NCBI RefSeq assembly: GCF_028307215.1
Contig: NZ_JAQMHV010000001.1
Location: forward strand, 682,001-746,000
Source: Falsirhodobacter sp. 20TX0035
GTDB lineage: Bacteria; Pseudomonadota; Alphaproteobacteria; Rhodobacterales; Rhodobacteraceae
Reading direction: 5' to 3'
Length of the DNA: 64,000 nucleotides
Below the pieces are notes generated by a model that was given only the letters and a program-made list of their open reading frames with translations, had not been told where the DNA came from and made no database searches. Position numbers and translations under genes: made by a program. This document shows positions 8,516 through 17,563 of the stretch, one piece after another (positions within the stretch are counted from its first letter, which is position 1; every line of letters starts with the position of its first letter).

Positions 8516-11500
8516 ATGAAGCACTTCCAGAAGATCCTCGTGGCCAACCGGGGCGAGATCGCGATCCGGGTGATGCGCGCGGCGACGGAGATGGGCAAGA
8601 AGACGGTGGCCGTCTATGCCGAGGAGGACAAGCTGGGCCTTCACCGCTTCAAGGCCGACGAGGCCTACCGGATCGGCGAGGGGCTGAGCCCCGTGGGTGC
8701 GTATCTGTCCATCCCGGAGATCCTGCGGGTGGCGAAGATGTCGGGCGCGGACGCGATCCATCCGGGCTATGGCCTGTTGTCCGAGAATCCGGATTTCGTG
8801 GACGCCTGCGACGCGGCCGGCATCGCCTTCATCGGGCCCAAGGCCGCGACCATGCGCGCCCTGGGCGACAAGGCCAGCGCGCGCCGCGTGGCGGTGGAGG
8901 CGGGGGTGCCCGTCATCCCCGCCACGGGCGTGCTGGGCGAGGAGTGGGACGCGATCAAGGCCGAGGCGGAGACGATCGGCTATCCGCTGATGCTGAAGGC
9001 CAGCTGGGGCGGCGGCGGGCGCGGAATGCGCCCCGTGACCGGCCCCGGAGAGCTGATCGAGAAGGTGCGGGAAGGCCGCCGCGAGGCGGAAGCCGCCTTC
9101 GGCAACGGCGAAGGTTACCTTGAAAAGATGATCGAGCGCGCCCGGCACGTGGAGGTGCAGATTCTGGGCGACCAGCACGGGGGGATCTATCACCTTTACG
9201 AACGCGACTGCACGGTGCAGCGGCGCAACCAGAAGGTCGTCGAACGCGCGCCCGCCCCCTATCTGACCGACGCCCAGCGGGCCGAGGTGTGCGATCTGGG
9301 CCGCCGCATCTGCGCCCATGTGGGCTACGAATGCGCCGGCACGGTCGAGTTCCTGATGGACATGGACAGCGGCCTGTTCTTCTTCATCGAGGTGAACCCC
9401 CGCGTTCAGGTGGAACACACCGTCACGGAGGAGGTGACGGGCATCGACATCGTGCAGGCCCAGATCCGCATCGCGGAAGGCGCCACGCTGGCCGAGGCGA
9501 CGGGCGCCGCGCGGCAGGAGGACATCGTCCTGCGCGGCCACGCGCTGCAGTGCCGCGTCACGACGGAGGATCCGCAGAACAACTTCATCCCCGACTACGG
9601 CCGCATCACCGCCTATCGCAGCGCCACGGGCAACGGCATCCGGCTGGACGGGGGCACGGCCTATTCGGGTTCGGTCGTGACGCGCTATTACGACTCGCTT
9701 CTGGTGAAGGTCACGGCCTGGGCGCAGACGCCGGACCTGGCCATCGCCCGCATGGACCGCGCGCTGAGGGAGTTCCGAATCCGCGGCGTCAGCACCAACA
9801 TCGACTTCGTCATCAACCTGCTGAAGCACCCGACCTTCCTGTCGGACACCTATACCACCAAGTTCATCGACACCACGCCGGAGCTGTTCCACTTCACCCG
9901 CCGGCAGGACCGGGCGACGAAGATCCTGACCTATATCGCCGACATCACCGTGAACGGCCACCCCGAGACGGCGAACCGCCCCCGCCCCGCGGCCGCCCTG
10001 CGCGCGGCGCGCCCGCCCGAACCCGAAGGCCCGCCGCCGCCCGGCACCCGCACCCTGCTGGAGGCGAAGGGCCCGCAGGCCGTGGCCGACTGGATGCTGG
10101 CGCAGGAACGCCTGCTGATCACCGACACCACCATGCGCGACGGGCACCAGTCGCTTCTGGCCACGCGCATGCGGTCCATCGACATGGTGCGCGTGGCGCC
10201 GGCCTATGCGGCCAACATGGGCGGCCTCTTCAGCGTGGAATGCTGGGGCGGGGCCACCTTCGACGTGGCCTACCGCTTTTTGCAGGAGGATCCGTGGCAG
10301 CGCCTGCGCGACCTGCGCGCGCGCCTGCCCAACGTGATGACGCAGATGCTGCTGCGCGCCTCCAACGGCGTGGGCTACACCAACTATCCCGACAACGTGG
10401 TGCAAAGTTTCGTGGCGCAGGCGGCGGTGGCGGGGGTGGACGTGTTCCGCGTCTTTGACAGCCTGAACTGGGTGGAGAACATGCGCGTCGCGATGGACGC
10501 GGTGATCGAGGCCGGCAAGATCTGCGAAGGCACGCTGTGCTACACCGGCGACATCCTAGACCCGGACCGGGCGAAGTTCGACCTGAACCACTATGTCGGG
10601 CTGGCGCGCGGCCTGCGGGACGCGGGCGCCCACGTGCTGGGCGTGAAGGACATGGCGGGCGTGCTGAAGCCCGCCGCCGCGCGGGTGCTGATAAAGGCGC
10701 TGAAGGAGGAGGTGGGCCTGCCCATCCACTTCCACACCCATGACACCGGGGGCCTTGGCGGCGCCACGATCCTTGCCGCGGCCGAGGCGGGGGTGGACGC
10801 GGTGGACGCCGCGATGGACGCCTTCTCGGGCGGGACCTCGCAGCCGCCGCTGGGATCCATCGTGGAGGCGCTGCGCCACACGCCGCGCGACACGGGCCTC
10901 GACGTGGCCGCGATCCGCGCGATCTCCAACTACTGGGAAGCGGTGCGCGCCCAGTACACGGCCTTCGAATCCGGCCTCGCGGCCCCCGCGTCCGAGGTCT
11001 ACCTGCACGAGATGCCGGGGGGCCAGTTCACCAACCTCAAGGCGCAGGCGCGGTCCATGGGGCTGGAGGAGCGCTGGCACGAGGTGGCCGAAGCCTATGC
11101 CGAGGCCAACCGCATGTTCGGCGACATCGTGAAGGTCACCCCGAGTTCCAAGGTCGTGGGGGACATGGCGCTGATGATGGTGGCGCAGGGCCTGACACGC
11201 GCGCAGGTGGAGGATCCGGCCGTGGAGGTGTCCTTCCCCGACAGCGTGGTGGACATGCTGAAGGGCAACCTCGGCCAGCCCCATGGCGGCTGGCCCCCGG
11301 GGATCACCCGCAAGGTCCTGAAGGGGGCGCAGCCCTCCACCGACCGGCCGGGCGCGCATCTGCCGCCCGTGGATCTGGCGGCGGTGCGCGCCCAGCTTGC
11401 CGCCGATCTTTCGACCGAGGACGAGGCGGTGGTCCCGAGCGACGAGGACCTGAACGGCTACCTGATGTATCCGCAGGTGTTCACCGACTTCTTCCGGCGC

Positions 11501-11968
11501 CAACGGACCTACGGCCCCGTGCGCGTGCTGCCCACCCGCACCTTCTTCTACGGGATGGAGCCGGGCGAGGAGATCGTGGCCGAGATCGACCCCGGCAAGA
11601 CGCTGGAGATCCGCCTGCAGACCGTGGGCGAGACGACCGAGGACGGCGAGGTGCGCGTGTTCTTCGAACTGAACGGCCAGCCCCGCACCATCCGCGTGCC
11701 GAACCGCGCGGCAAAGGCGAGGGTCGCCGCCCGTCCCAAGGCCGAGCCGGGCAACCCCGACCACATCGGCGCCCCCATGCCCGGATCCGTCGCCACCATC
11801 GCCGTCGCCCCCGGGGCCCGCATCCAGCCCGGAGACCTGCTGCTGACCATCGAGGCCATGAAGATGGAAACCGCCCTTCAGGCCGACCGCGCCGCCACCG
11901 TCAAGGCCATCCACGTCACGCAAGGCGCCCAGATCGACGCGAAGGACCTGCTGGTCGAACTGGAGTGA
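8516..11968 (+). CDS. pyc: Pyruvate carboxylase
   Basis: 1150-residue multidomain enzyme making oxaloacetate from pyruvate, bicarbonate and ATP (anaplerosis). Domains in order: biotin carboxylase/ATP-grasp (about 1-460; KILVANRGEIAIR, GGGGRGMR, EVNPRVQVEHT), carboxyltransferase TIM barrel (about 530-830; DTTMRDGHQSL, metal-site HTHDTGG), allosteric/tetramerisation region, and a C-terminal biotinyl domain with AMKM, biotinylated Lys1116. Full length for a single-chain PYC. AAGGA about 12 bases before the ATG is a modest ribosome site. It stands alone in its transcription unit. With malic enzyme (maeB, 41.5-43.7 kb) it forms both directions of the pyruvate/C4 node. Confidence 0.98.
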   Translation: MKHFQKILVANRGEIAIRVMRAATEMGKKTVAVYAEEDKLGLHRFKADEAYRIGEGLSPVGAYLSIPEILRVAKMSGADAIHPGYGLLSENPDFVDACDAAGIAFIGPKAATMRALGDKASARRVAVEAGVPVIPATGVLGEEWDAIKAEAETIGYPLMLKASWGGGGRGMRPVTGPGELIEKVREGRREAEAAFGNGEGYLEKMIERARHVEVQILGDQHGGIYHLYERDCTVQRRNQKVVERAPAPYLTDAQRAEVCDLGRRICAHVGYECAGTVEFLMDMDSGLFFFIEVNPRVQVEHTVTEEVTGIDIVQAQIRIAEGATLAEATGAARQEDIVLRGHALQCRVTTEDPQNNFIPDYGRITAYRSATGNGIRLDGGTAYSGSVVTRYYDSLLVKVTAWAQTPDLAIARMDRALREFRIRGVSTNIDFVINLLKHPTFLSDTYTTKFIDTTPELFHFTRRQDRATKILTYIADITVNGHPETANRPRPAAALRAARPPEPEGPPPPGTRTLLEAKGPQAVADWMLAQERLLITDTTMRDGHQSLLATRMRSIDMVRVAPAYAANMGGLFSVECWGGATFDVAYRFLQEDPWQRLRDLRARLPNVMTQMLLRASNGVGYTNYPDNVVQSFVAQAAVAGVDVFRVFDSLNWVENMRVAMDAVIEAGKICEGTLCYTGDILDPDRAKFDLNHYVGLARGLRDAGAHVLGVKDMAGVLKPAAARVLIKALKEEVGLPIHFHTHDTGGLGGATILAAAEAGVDAVDAAMDAFSGGTSQPPLGSIVEALRHTPRDTGLDVAAIRAISNYWEAVRAQYTAFESGLAAPASEVYLHEMPGGQFTNLKAQARSMGLEERWHEVAEAYAEANRMFGDIVKVTPSSKVVGDMALMMVAQGLTRAQVEDPAVEVSFPDSVVDMLKGNLGQPHGGWPPGITRKVLKGAQPSTDRPGAHLPPVDLAAVRAQLAADLSTEDEAVVPSDEDLNGYLMYPQVFTDFFRRQRTYGPVRVLPTRTFFYGMEPGEEIVAEIDPGKTLEIRLQTVGETTEDGEVRVFFELNGQPRTIRVPNRAAKARVAARPKAEPGNPDHIGAPMPGSVATIAVAPGARIQPGDLLLTIEAMKMETALQADRAATVKAIHVTQGAQIDAKDLLVELE

Positions 11969-12246
11969 AGACGGTGTCCCGCCGTTGCACCCCGGGTGCG
12001 GTCGGGGCACCCCGTTTCGTGATGTCCCGGTCGATGCCGGAGGCGATGTCCGCGTTCTGAAAGAGCCGCAGGAGAACAGGACCTCCTTCGCGATTCTGTC
12101 GGCCCCGGGACCGCCCCCGGGGCCGCCCTTCCCCACAAGCCGGGCTGTGCAGGATGCATCGGCCCGCTCTTGGGTTCGTCCCTCGGGGCCCCGTGCGCGT
12201 CACGCGGCCGATCACCTCCGGGCAGCGGCACAGGCGCAACATGTCA
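11969..12246. other. pyc-phnC intergenic region with two hairpins
   Basis: No credible gene. A 6-bp stem GGGTGC/GCACCC (11994-12012) lies 25 bp after the pyc stop and is followed by a weak CCGTTT. A perfect 9-bp stem GGCCCCGGG/CCCGGGGCC (12102-12125, loop ACCGCC) has no T-run. Either could end or protect the pyc message. The Pho box array follows immediately. Confidence 0.4.
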
Positions 12247-12286
12247 TGTTCATGCCCCTGTCACGACGAAGTCGCGTGTTTGTCAT
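12247..12286 (+). promoter_or_regulatory. Putative Pho box array upstream of phnC
   Basis: Heptamers related to the PhoB half-site CTGTCAT recur at exactly 11-bp steps: TGTTCAT (12247), CTGTCAC (12258), AAGTCGC (12269), TTGTCAT (12280). The second and fourth match best; all keep the central TC. The array ends 38 bp before the phnC start. PhoB control of phosphonate uptake genes is established in other bacteria. Use of this site is inferred. Confidence 0.5.
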
Positions 12287-12324
12287 ACCCCGGGCTTAAG
12301 CACCGCCTCGAACAGGAGTGTCAG

Positions 12325-13158
<834 letters not shown>

Positions 13159-13166
13159 TTTCATCC

Positions 13167-13195
13167 CCCGCAGCCCCCGGCCGCGGGTTTTTTTT
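13167..13195 (+). terminator. Intrinsic terminator between phnC and phnD
   Basis: Stem CCCGC-A-GCC / GGC-C-GCGGG with a CCC loop and one A-C mismatch, directly followed by eight T residues (13188-13195). It ends 13 bp before the phnD ATG and overlaps its ribosome-site region. This is a textbook Rho-independent terminator, placed inside an operon that should be co-expressed. Confidence 0.8.
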
Positions 13196-13208
13196 CATGG
13201 AGACGACG

Positions 13209-14108
13209 ATGAAACGACTTCTGGCTGCCACGCTTGCCACGACGGTGCTTGCCGCCCCGCTGCACGCGCAGGAGATCACGGGCTTCAACATCGGCATCCT
13301 TGGCGGGGAGAACGCGCAGGACCGCCTGTCAAACCAGCAGTGCTATTCCGACAAGATCTCGGAAGCGCTGGGCGTGCCGGTCAAGGTCTTCACCCCTGCC
13401 GACTATGACGGCGTGATCCAGGGCCTTCTGGGCGGCACCATCGACATGGCGTGGCTCGGCGCCTCGGGTTATGCCAAGATCTACCTGACCGACCCCGAGG
13501 CGGTGACGCCCGTGCTGGTCAAGCAGAACCTCGACGGCTCCATCGGCTACTACTCCATCGGGATCGCGCGCAAGGACAGCGGCATCACCTCGATCGAGGA
13601 CATGAAGGGCAAGGTGATGGGCTTCGGCGATCCGAACTCCACCTCCGGCTACCTGATCCCGAACGTGGAACTGTCGCAGGCCGGCATCGACATGACGCCG
13701 GGCAAGTACTTCTCGGACGTGCGCTTCACCGGCGGGCACGAGCAGACCATCGTGGCCGTCACCAACGGCGACATCGACGGCGGCGTGACTTGGGCCGACG
13801 GCCTGGGCAACTGGGAAGACGGCTACAATTCGGGCGCGCTGCGCAAGGCCGCGGATGCGGGCCTCGTGGACATGAACGACCTGGTGCAGATCTGGAAATC
13901 GAAAGAGATCCCGGAAGGCCCGATGGTCGTCCGCAACGCCCTGCCGCAGGACGTCAAGGACAAGGTCATCCAGCTGACCGCCGACCTGTGGGAAGACGAT
14001 CCCGAATGCGCCTATGGCGTGGCCGCGGGCGATGCCAAGGACTTCATCCCCGTCACCCACCAGCAGTACGAATCGATCGTCGAAGCCCGCCGGATGACCG
14101 GCGGCTGA
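13209..14108 (+). CDS. phnD: Phosphonate ABC transporter substrate-binding protein PhnD
   Basis: 299 residues with a signal peptide (MKRLLAATLATTVLAAPLHA-QE), so periplasmic. It captures phosphonates and delivers them to PhnE. The conserved ligand-site pattern of the PhnD family is visible: NIGILGGENAQDR, MAWLGASGYA, DPNSTSGYLIP, FTGGHEQTI and VTWADG. The ATG at 13209 is preceded by GGAG; an upstream ATG at 13197 lies in the ribosome-site region and would misplace the signal peptide. It sits between two strong hairpins, a pattern that can raise or isolate expression of a binding protein relative to the other transporter subunits. Confidence 0.97.
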   Translation: MKRLLAATLATTVLAAPLHAQEITGFNIGILGGENAQDRLSNQQCYSDKISEALGVPVKVFTPADYDGVIQGLLGGTIDMAWLGASGYAKIYLTDPEAVTPVLVKQNLDGSIGYYSIGIARKDSGITSIEDMKGKVMGFGDPNSTSGYLIPNVELSQAGIDMTPGKYFSDVRFTGGHEQTIVAVTNGDIDGGVTWADGLGNWEDGYNSGALRKAADAGLVDMNDLVQIWKSKEIPEGPMVVRNALPQDVKDKVIQLTADLWEDDPECAYGVAAGDAKDFIPVTHQQYESIVEARRMTGG

Positions 14109-14133
14109 TCCCGGACACGTTGTTTCACACCTG

Positions 14134-14162
14134 ATGGCGGGCCCCCGGCCCGCCATTCCTTT
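14134..14162 (+). terminator. Perfect hairpin between phnD and phnE1
   Basis: A perfect 10-bp stem, ATGGCGGGCC/GGCCCGCCAT (14134-14156) with loop CCC, followed by TCCTTT. It lies 25 bp after the phnD stop and 15 bp before phnE1. It may be a partial terminator or a 3' stabiliser of the phnD message. Confidence 0.55.
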
Positions 14163-14176
14163 GCGGGACCCCAAGA

Positions 14177-15019
14177 ATGACCGACGCCACCCTGATCCGC
14201 GACAGCTATCTGGCCCAGATCCGGCGCAAGCGCGCCTATTCCACCGTGATCCTCGTGATCTTCGTGGCGATGATGGCCAGCGGCTTCCAGCTGGCCAATG
14301 GCCGCAACGCCGGCGGCTTTCTGTCCGGCCTGCACCGCATCTTCGACTTTCCGGCCGAACTGATCGCCGAGGCGGTGGACCGGGCCGCGAACCTGCCCGG
14401 GCTGATCTGGTTCTATCTGCCCGCGCTGGTGGAAACGCTGAACATCGCCGCCGCGGCCACGCTTCTGGGCGCGCTCTTTGGCGGGTTCCTGTCGCTGATG
14501 GCCTCGCCCGGCCTTGCCCCCTTCCCCCGGCTGGTGCCGCTGGTGCGCCGGTTTCTGGACATCACCCGCGCGATCCCCGACGTGGTGATCGCGCTGATCC
14601 TGATCTTCATGCTCTCCTCCGGTCCCGTTCCGGCGATGCTGGCCATCGCGTTCCACACGACCGGCGCGCTCGGCAAGCTCTTCTCCGAGGTGAACGAGAA
14701 CGCGGATGTGAAACCGGTCGAAGGGCTGCAATCGGTGGGCGCGGGCTGGTTCCAGCGCATGATCCTGGCGGTGCTGCCGCAGGTCGCGCCGAACTGGCTG
14801 TCCTATGGCCTTTTGCGGTTCGAGATCAACGTGCGCGCCTCCGCCATCCTCGGCTTCGTGGGGGCGGGCGGCATCGGGGCAGAGCTGAAGGTCGCCATCG
14901 GCTGGGGCCAGGGCCGCTATGACGCCGCCGCCGCGATCTTCATCCTGCTGTTCGTCACGATCATGGTCATCGACCAGGTGTCGGGCCACTTCCGCAACGT
15001 TCTCGTGAAGGGCCGCTGA
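14177..15019 (+). CDS. phnE: Phosphonate ABC transporter permease PhnE1
   Basis: 280 residues, inner-membrane permease with about six hydrophobic segments. It has the PhnE-type coupling region (ITRAIPDVVIAL; GALGKLFSEVNENADVKPVEGLQSVGAGWFQ), where the E-A-A-like loop contacts PhnC. It ends one base before the second permease gene starts (TGA, C, ATG), so the two are tightly coupled. Two unequal permease subunits are common in alphaproteobacterial phn loci. Confidence 0.95.
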   Translation: MTDATLIRDSYLAQIRRKRAYSTVILVIFVAMMASGFQLANGRNAGGFLSGLHRIFDFPAELIAEAVDRAANLPGLIWFYLPALVETLNIAAAATLLGALFGGFLSLMASPGLAPFPRLVPLVRRFLDITRAIPDVVIALILIFMLSSGPVPAMLAIAFHTTGALGKLFSEVNENADVKPVEGLQSVGAGWFQRMILAVLPQVAPNWLSYGLLRFEINVRASAILGFVGAGGIGAELKVAIGWGQGRYDAAAAIFILLFVTIMVIDQVSGHFRNVLVKGR

Positions 15020-15020
15020 C

Positions 15021-16331
15021 ATGACCGCCGCCATCTTTGCCGACGCCGAACGCCGCATCAGCCGCCGCCGCTGGACCGCCTTCGGCGTCTTGGGCGCGAT
15101 CGTCGCCTATTTCGTCTACATCTTCTTTGCCTTCGACGTGGGCGGGCTGGCGCAGCGCGTCCGCCTGGACAACGCCGCCGTTCTGCTGCGCGACACCTAC
15201 AGCCACCGCGTGCAGGTCACCCGCGACAACCGCCGGGATGAAACGGTGGTGGCCATCGACGGCGAACGCAACGGCCGCTTCGCCGAAGACCGCTGGCCCG
15301 ACTGGGTGAAGGCCCAGGGCACCTCCACCGAGGTGGACCTGCGCGCCGGGGTGAAGGTGTTCTACGGCCCTGACGACGTGCGGATGGCGATCCCTGATTA
15401 CGGCACCATCACCATCGTGCCGGCCAACAGCGGCATCAACCTGACCACCCCCGACGGCGCGGTTCCCGCCTGGATCAGCGCCTCCGACACCCGCGTCGAC
15501 ATCACCCGGCCCGAGGGGCGGCTGACCGTGACCAAGGCCCGGACCGAGACGTTCCGCTACTTCCTCGGCTGGCCGATGTTCTTCTTCACCACCGAAAGCC
15601 CCTTCTACTACATGGGTTGGGGAGAGCGGGCGGCCGCCCTCTTCTCGGACACGCAGGTGGTGCCGGGCACCTCCAACGCCGCGGCGATGTGGAACGACTT
15701 CTGGCACAACACCGCGTGGCGCCATTCCGACGTGGCCTGGGCCATGTTCGAGACGCTGCTGATGGCCTTCCTGGGCACCATGCTGGCGGCGATCGTGTCG
15801 ATCCCGCTGGCCTTCGTGGCCGCGCGCAACTTCGGGCCGTCGATGCCGCTGGGCTTTGGCATCCGGCGGGTGTTCGATTTCCTGCGGGGGGTAGACGCGC
15901 TGATCTGGACCGTCATCCTGGCCCGCGCTTTCGGGCCGGGGCCGATGACCGGGGCGCTCGCGATCTTCCTGACCGACACCGGCAGCTTCGGCAAGCTGTT
16001 CTCCGAAGCGCTGGAGAACACGGACGACAAGCAGGTGGAAGGGCTCCGCTCCACCGGCGCCAACGCCTTGCAGCGCAGCCGGTTCGGGGTGATCCCGCAG
16101 GTGATGCCGGTGATCTCCAGCCAGATCCTCTACATGCTGGAATCGAACACGCGCGGGGCGACGGTGATCGGTGCCATCGTGGGCGGGGGCATCGGCCTTT
16201 TGCTGACGCAGGCGATCCAGACCCAGAAGGATTGGGAGGATGTGACCTATTACATCATCCTTGTCGTGCTGATGGTGATGCTGATGGACACCGTGTCGGG
16301 CTGGATCCGCCGGCGGCTGATCAAGGGCTAG
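15021..16331 (+). CDS. phnE: Phosphonate ABC transporter permease PhnE2 with large extracytoplasmic insert
   Basis: 436 residues, about 150 longer than PhnE1. The extra part (about residues 41-190, between the first membrane segment and the permease core) is soluble, Asp/Arg/Thr-rich and beta-like (e.g. DYGTITIVPANSGINLTTPDG), so it probably projects into the periplasm. The C-terminal core repeats the PhnE pattern (RRVFDFLRGVDALIW; GSFGKLFSEALENTDDKQVEGLRSTGAN). It is the last gene of phnCDE1E2. Its TAG stop shares CTAG with the stop of the convergent phnF gene. The insert might dock PhnD or sense ligand; this is unproven. Confidence 0.93.
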   Translation: MTAAIFADAERRISRRRWTAFGVLGAIVAYFVYIFFAFDVGGLAQRVRLDNAAVLLRDTYSHRVQVTRDNRRDETVVAIDGERNGRFAEDRWPDWVKAQGTSTEVDLRAGVKVFYGPDDVRMAIPDYGTITIVPANSGINLTTPDGAVPAWISASDTRVDITRPEGRLTVTKARTETFRYFLGWPMFFFTTESPFYYMGWGERAAALFSDTQVVPGTSNAAAMWNDFWHNTAWRHSDVAWAMFETLLMAFLGTMLAAIVSIPLAFVAARNFGPSMPLGFGIRRVFDFLRGVDALIWTVILARAFGPGPMTGALAIFLTDTGSFGKLFSEALENTDDKQVEGLRSTGANALQRSRFGVIPQVMPVISSQILYMLESNTRGATVIGAIVGGGIGLLLTQAIQTQKDWEDVTYYIILVVLMVMLMDTVSGWIRRRLIKG

Positions 16332-17041
16332 TCCGGCGTCACCGTCAGGGTGATCCGGTCGCCCGCGAACCAGGTGTGGCCGTATTCTACCGGCCGCCCC
16401 GCATCGTCCACGTTGACGGAGACGGTGCGCAGGATCGGATCGCCTTCGCGCAGCCGCAGGTGAAGGGCCATCGTCGCGGTGGCCCTTTTCGCCGTCAGAC
16501 GGGTGCCCGCGCGGGTGTAGTCGGCCACCCCCTGACGTCGCAGCGCCTCAGTGATCGACGGCGTGTCCTGCAGGATCGCCAGCATGTCGGGGAAGGGTTC
16601 AGCAGGCAGGACGCTGCGGAACAGGGCGATGGGCAGGCCGTCCGAGGTGCTGATCCCCTCCACCACATGCACCGGCGCGCCGGGCTGCAGGTCCAGCGCC
16701 TCCGCCTCCGCCAGATTGGCGCGGCGCGTTTCCATGAGGTGAACCACGCGCCCGGCCTCCCTCCCCGCGGCGGCAAGGTTTCGCGACAGACGCGTGCGGC
16801 GGCCGATCGGGTAATCCACGGGCCGCCCTTCCTGCACAAAGACGCCCGCGCCGCGCCGCGCATGGACCAGCCCCCGCGCCGCCAGTTCCGCCAGCGCCCG
16901 CCGCACCGTGTGCCGGTTCACGCCGAAACGCTGCGACAGTTCCGCCTCGGACGGAAGCTTGTCGCCGGGGCGGCGCTGCCCGCCCGCGATCTCGGCGGCC
17001 AAAGCCTCGGTGATGGAGGTCCAGAGGGGGGTGCGTGTCAT
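16328..17041 (-). CDS. phnF: Phosphonate operon GntR-family repressor PhnF
   Basis: 237 residues: N-terminal GntR winged helix (about 5-75, with SEAELSQRFGVNRHTVRRAL as recognition region) and C-terminal UTRA effector domain (about 95-235, ending FAGDRITLTV). HutC/PhnF type, a ligand-responsive repressor. The ATG at 17041 is preceded by GGTGA at 8 bases; the open frame upstream crosses the operator region and is not used. Divergent from phnG, with a long dyad in the 93-bp gap that is the probable PhnF operator controlling both directions. The effector is probably a phosphonate-pathway phosphosugar or phosphonate, by family analogy. Confidence 0.93.
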   Translation of the reverse strand: MTRTPLWTSITEALAAEIAGGQRRPGDKLPSEAELSQRFGVNRHTVRRALAELAARGLVHARRGAGVFVQEGRPVDYPIGRRTRLSRNLAAAGREAGRVVHLMETRRANLAEAEALDLQPGAPVHVVEGISTSDGLPIALFRSVLPAEPFPDMLAILQDTPSITEALRRQGVADYTRAGTRLTAKRATATMALHLRLREGDPILRTVSVNVDDAGRPVEYGHTWFAGDRITLTVTPD

Positions 17042-17087
17042 GAAAGGTTCACCGTGAAAGGGCTTGAGCGGATCGGGATCCCCCGCT

Positions 17088-17119
17088 ACTTGTCGAGTTG
17101 TATAGATAACTAGACAAGT
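17088..17119. promoter_or_regulatory. Probable PhnF operator (32-bp dyad)
   Basis: Outer arms ACTTGTC (17088-17094) and GACAAGT (17113-17119) are exact inverted copies. Inner arms AGTT (17096-17099) and AACT (17108-17111) continue the dyad around a TATA-containing core. 13 of 16 paired positions match. It sits 16 bp before phnG and 46 bp before phnF, as expected for a GntR/HutC-family operator. Confidence 0.7.
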
Positions 17120-17134
17120 TGGCAAGGTGTCGAG

Positions 17135-17563
17135 ATGAACCTTACGGAACGGCGGGACTGGATGGGGCTTCTGGCCCGCGCCGCCCCTGCACGGCTGGCG
17201 GAGTTGCTGCGCGACCTGCCCGCCCACGACTTCGCCCGCCGCCCCGAGATTGGGACGGTGATGGTGCGGGCCCGCGCCGGTGGCACCGGCGCCGCCTTCA
17301 ACCTGGGCGAGATGACGGTGACGCGCTGCACCCTGCGCCTGCCCTCGGGCACCGTGGGGCACGCCTATGTGCAAGGCCGCGACAAGGCGCATGCGACCCG
17401 CGCCGCTGTGGTGGACGCGCTGATGCAGGACGATCCGGACACCACGCGGGCGACCATCCTGACCCCGCTCGCGCAGGAGGCCGAGGCACGCACCGCCACC
17501 CGCTGCGCCAAAGCCGCCGCCACCAAGGTGGAATTCTTCACGCTGGTCCGGGGGGACAACTGA
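17135..17563 (+). CDS. phnG: C-P lyase core subunit PhnG
   Basis: 142 residues. PhnG belongs to the PhnGHIJ core complex and, with PhnI, H and L, makes ribose 1-phosphonate 5-triphosphate from ATP and an alkylphosphonate. The family pattern is visible: MGLLARAAPARL, FNLGEMTVTRCTLRL, VGHAYVQGRDKAHA. Length fits. The ribosome site AAGG is 9 bases before the ATG. First gene of phnGHIJKLN, directly behind the PhnF operator; its TGA overlaps the phnH ATG by one base. Confidence 0.95.
   Translation: MNLTERRDWMGLLARAAPARLAELLRDLPAHDFARRPEIGTVMVRARAGGTGAAFNLGEMTVTRCTLRLPSGTVGHAYVQGRDKAHATRAAVVDALMQDDPDTTRATILTPLAQEAEARTATRCAKAAATKVEFFTLVRGDN

Noticed and set aside
8183-10405. 740-codon open frame on the minus strand
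   Set aside because: Antisense to pyruvate carboxylase; composition (His/Arg/Gly-rich, no domain) is a mirror of high-GC codon use.
12102-12125. Perfect GGCCCCGGG/CCCGGGGCC hairpin as an intrinsic terminator for pyc
   Set aside because: No T-run follows; kept only as an intergenic hairpin.
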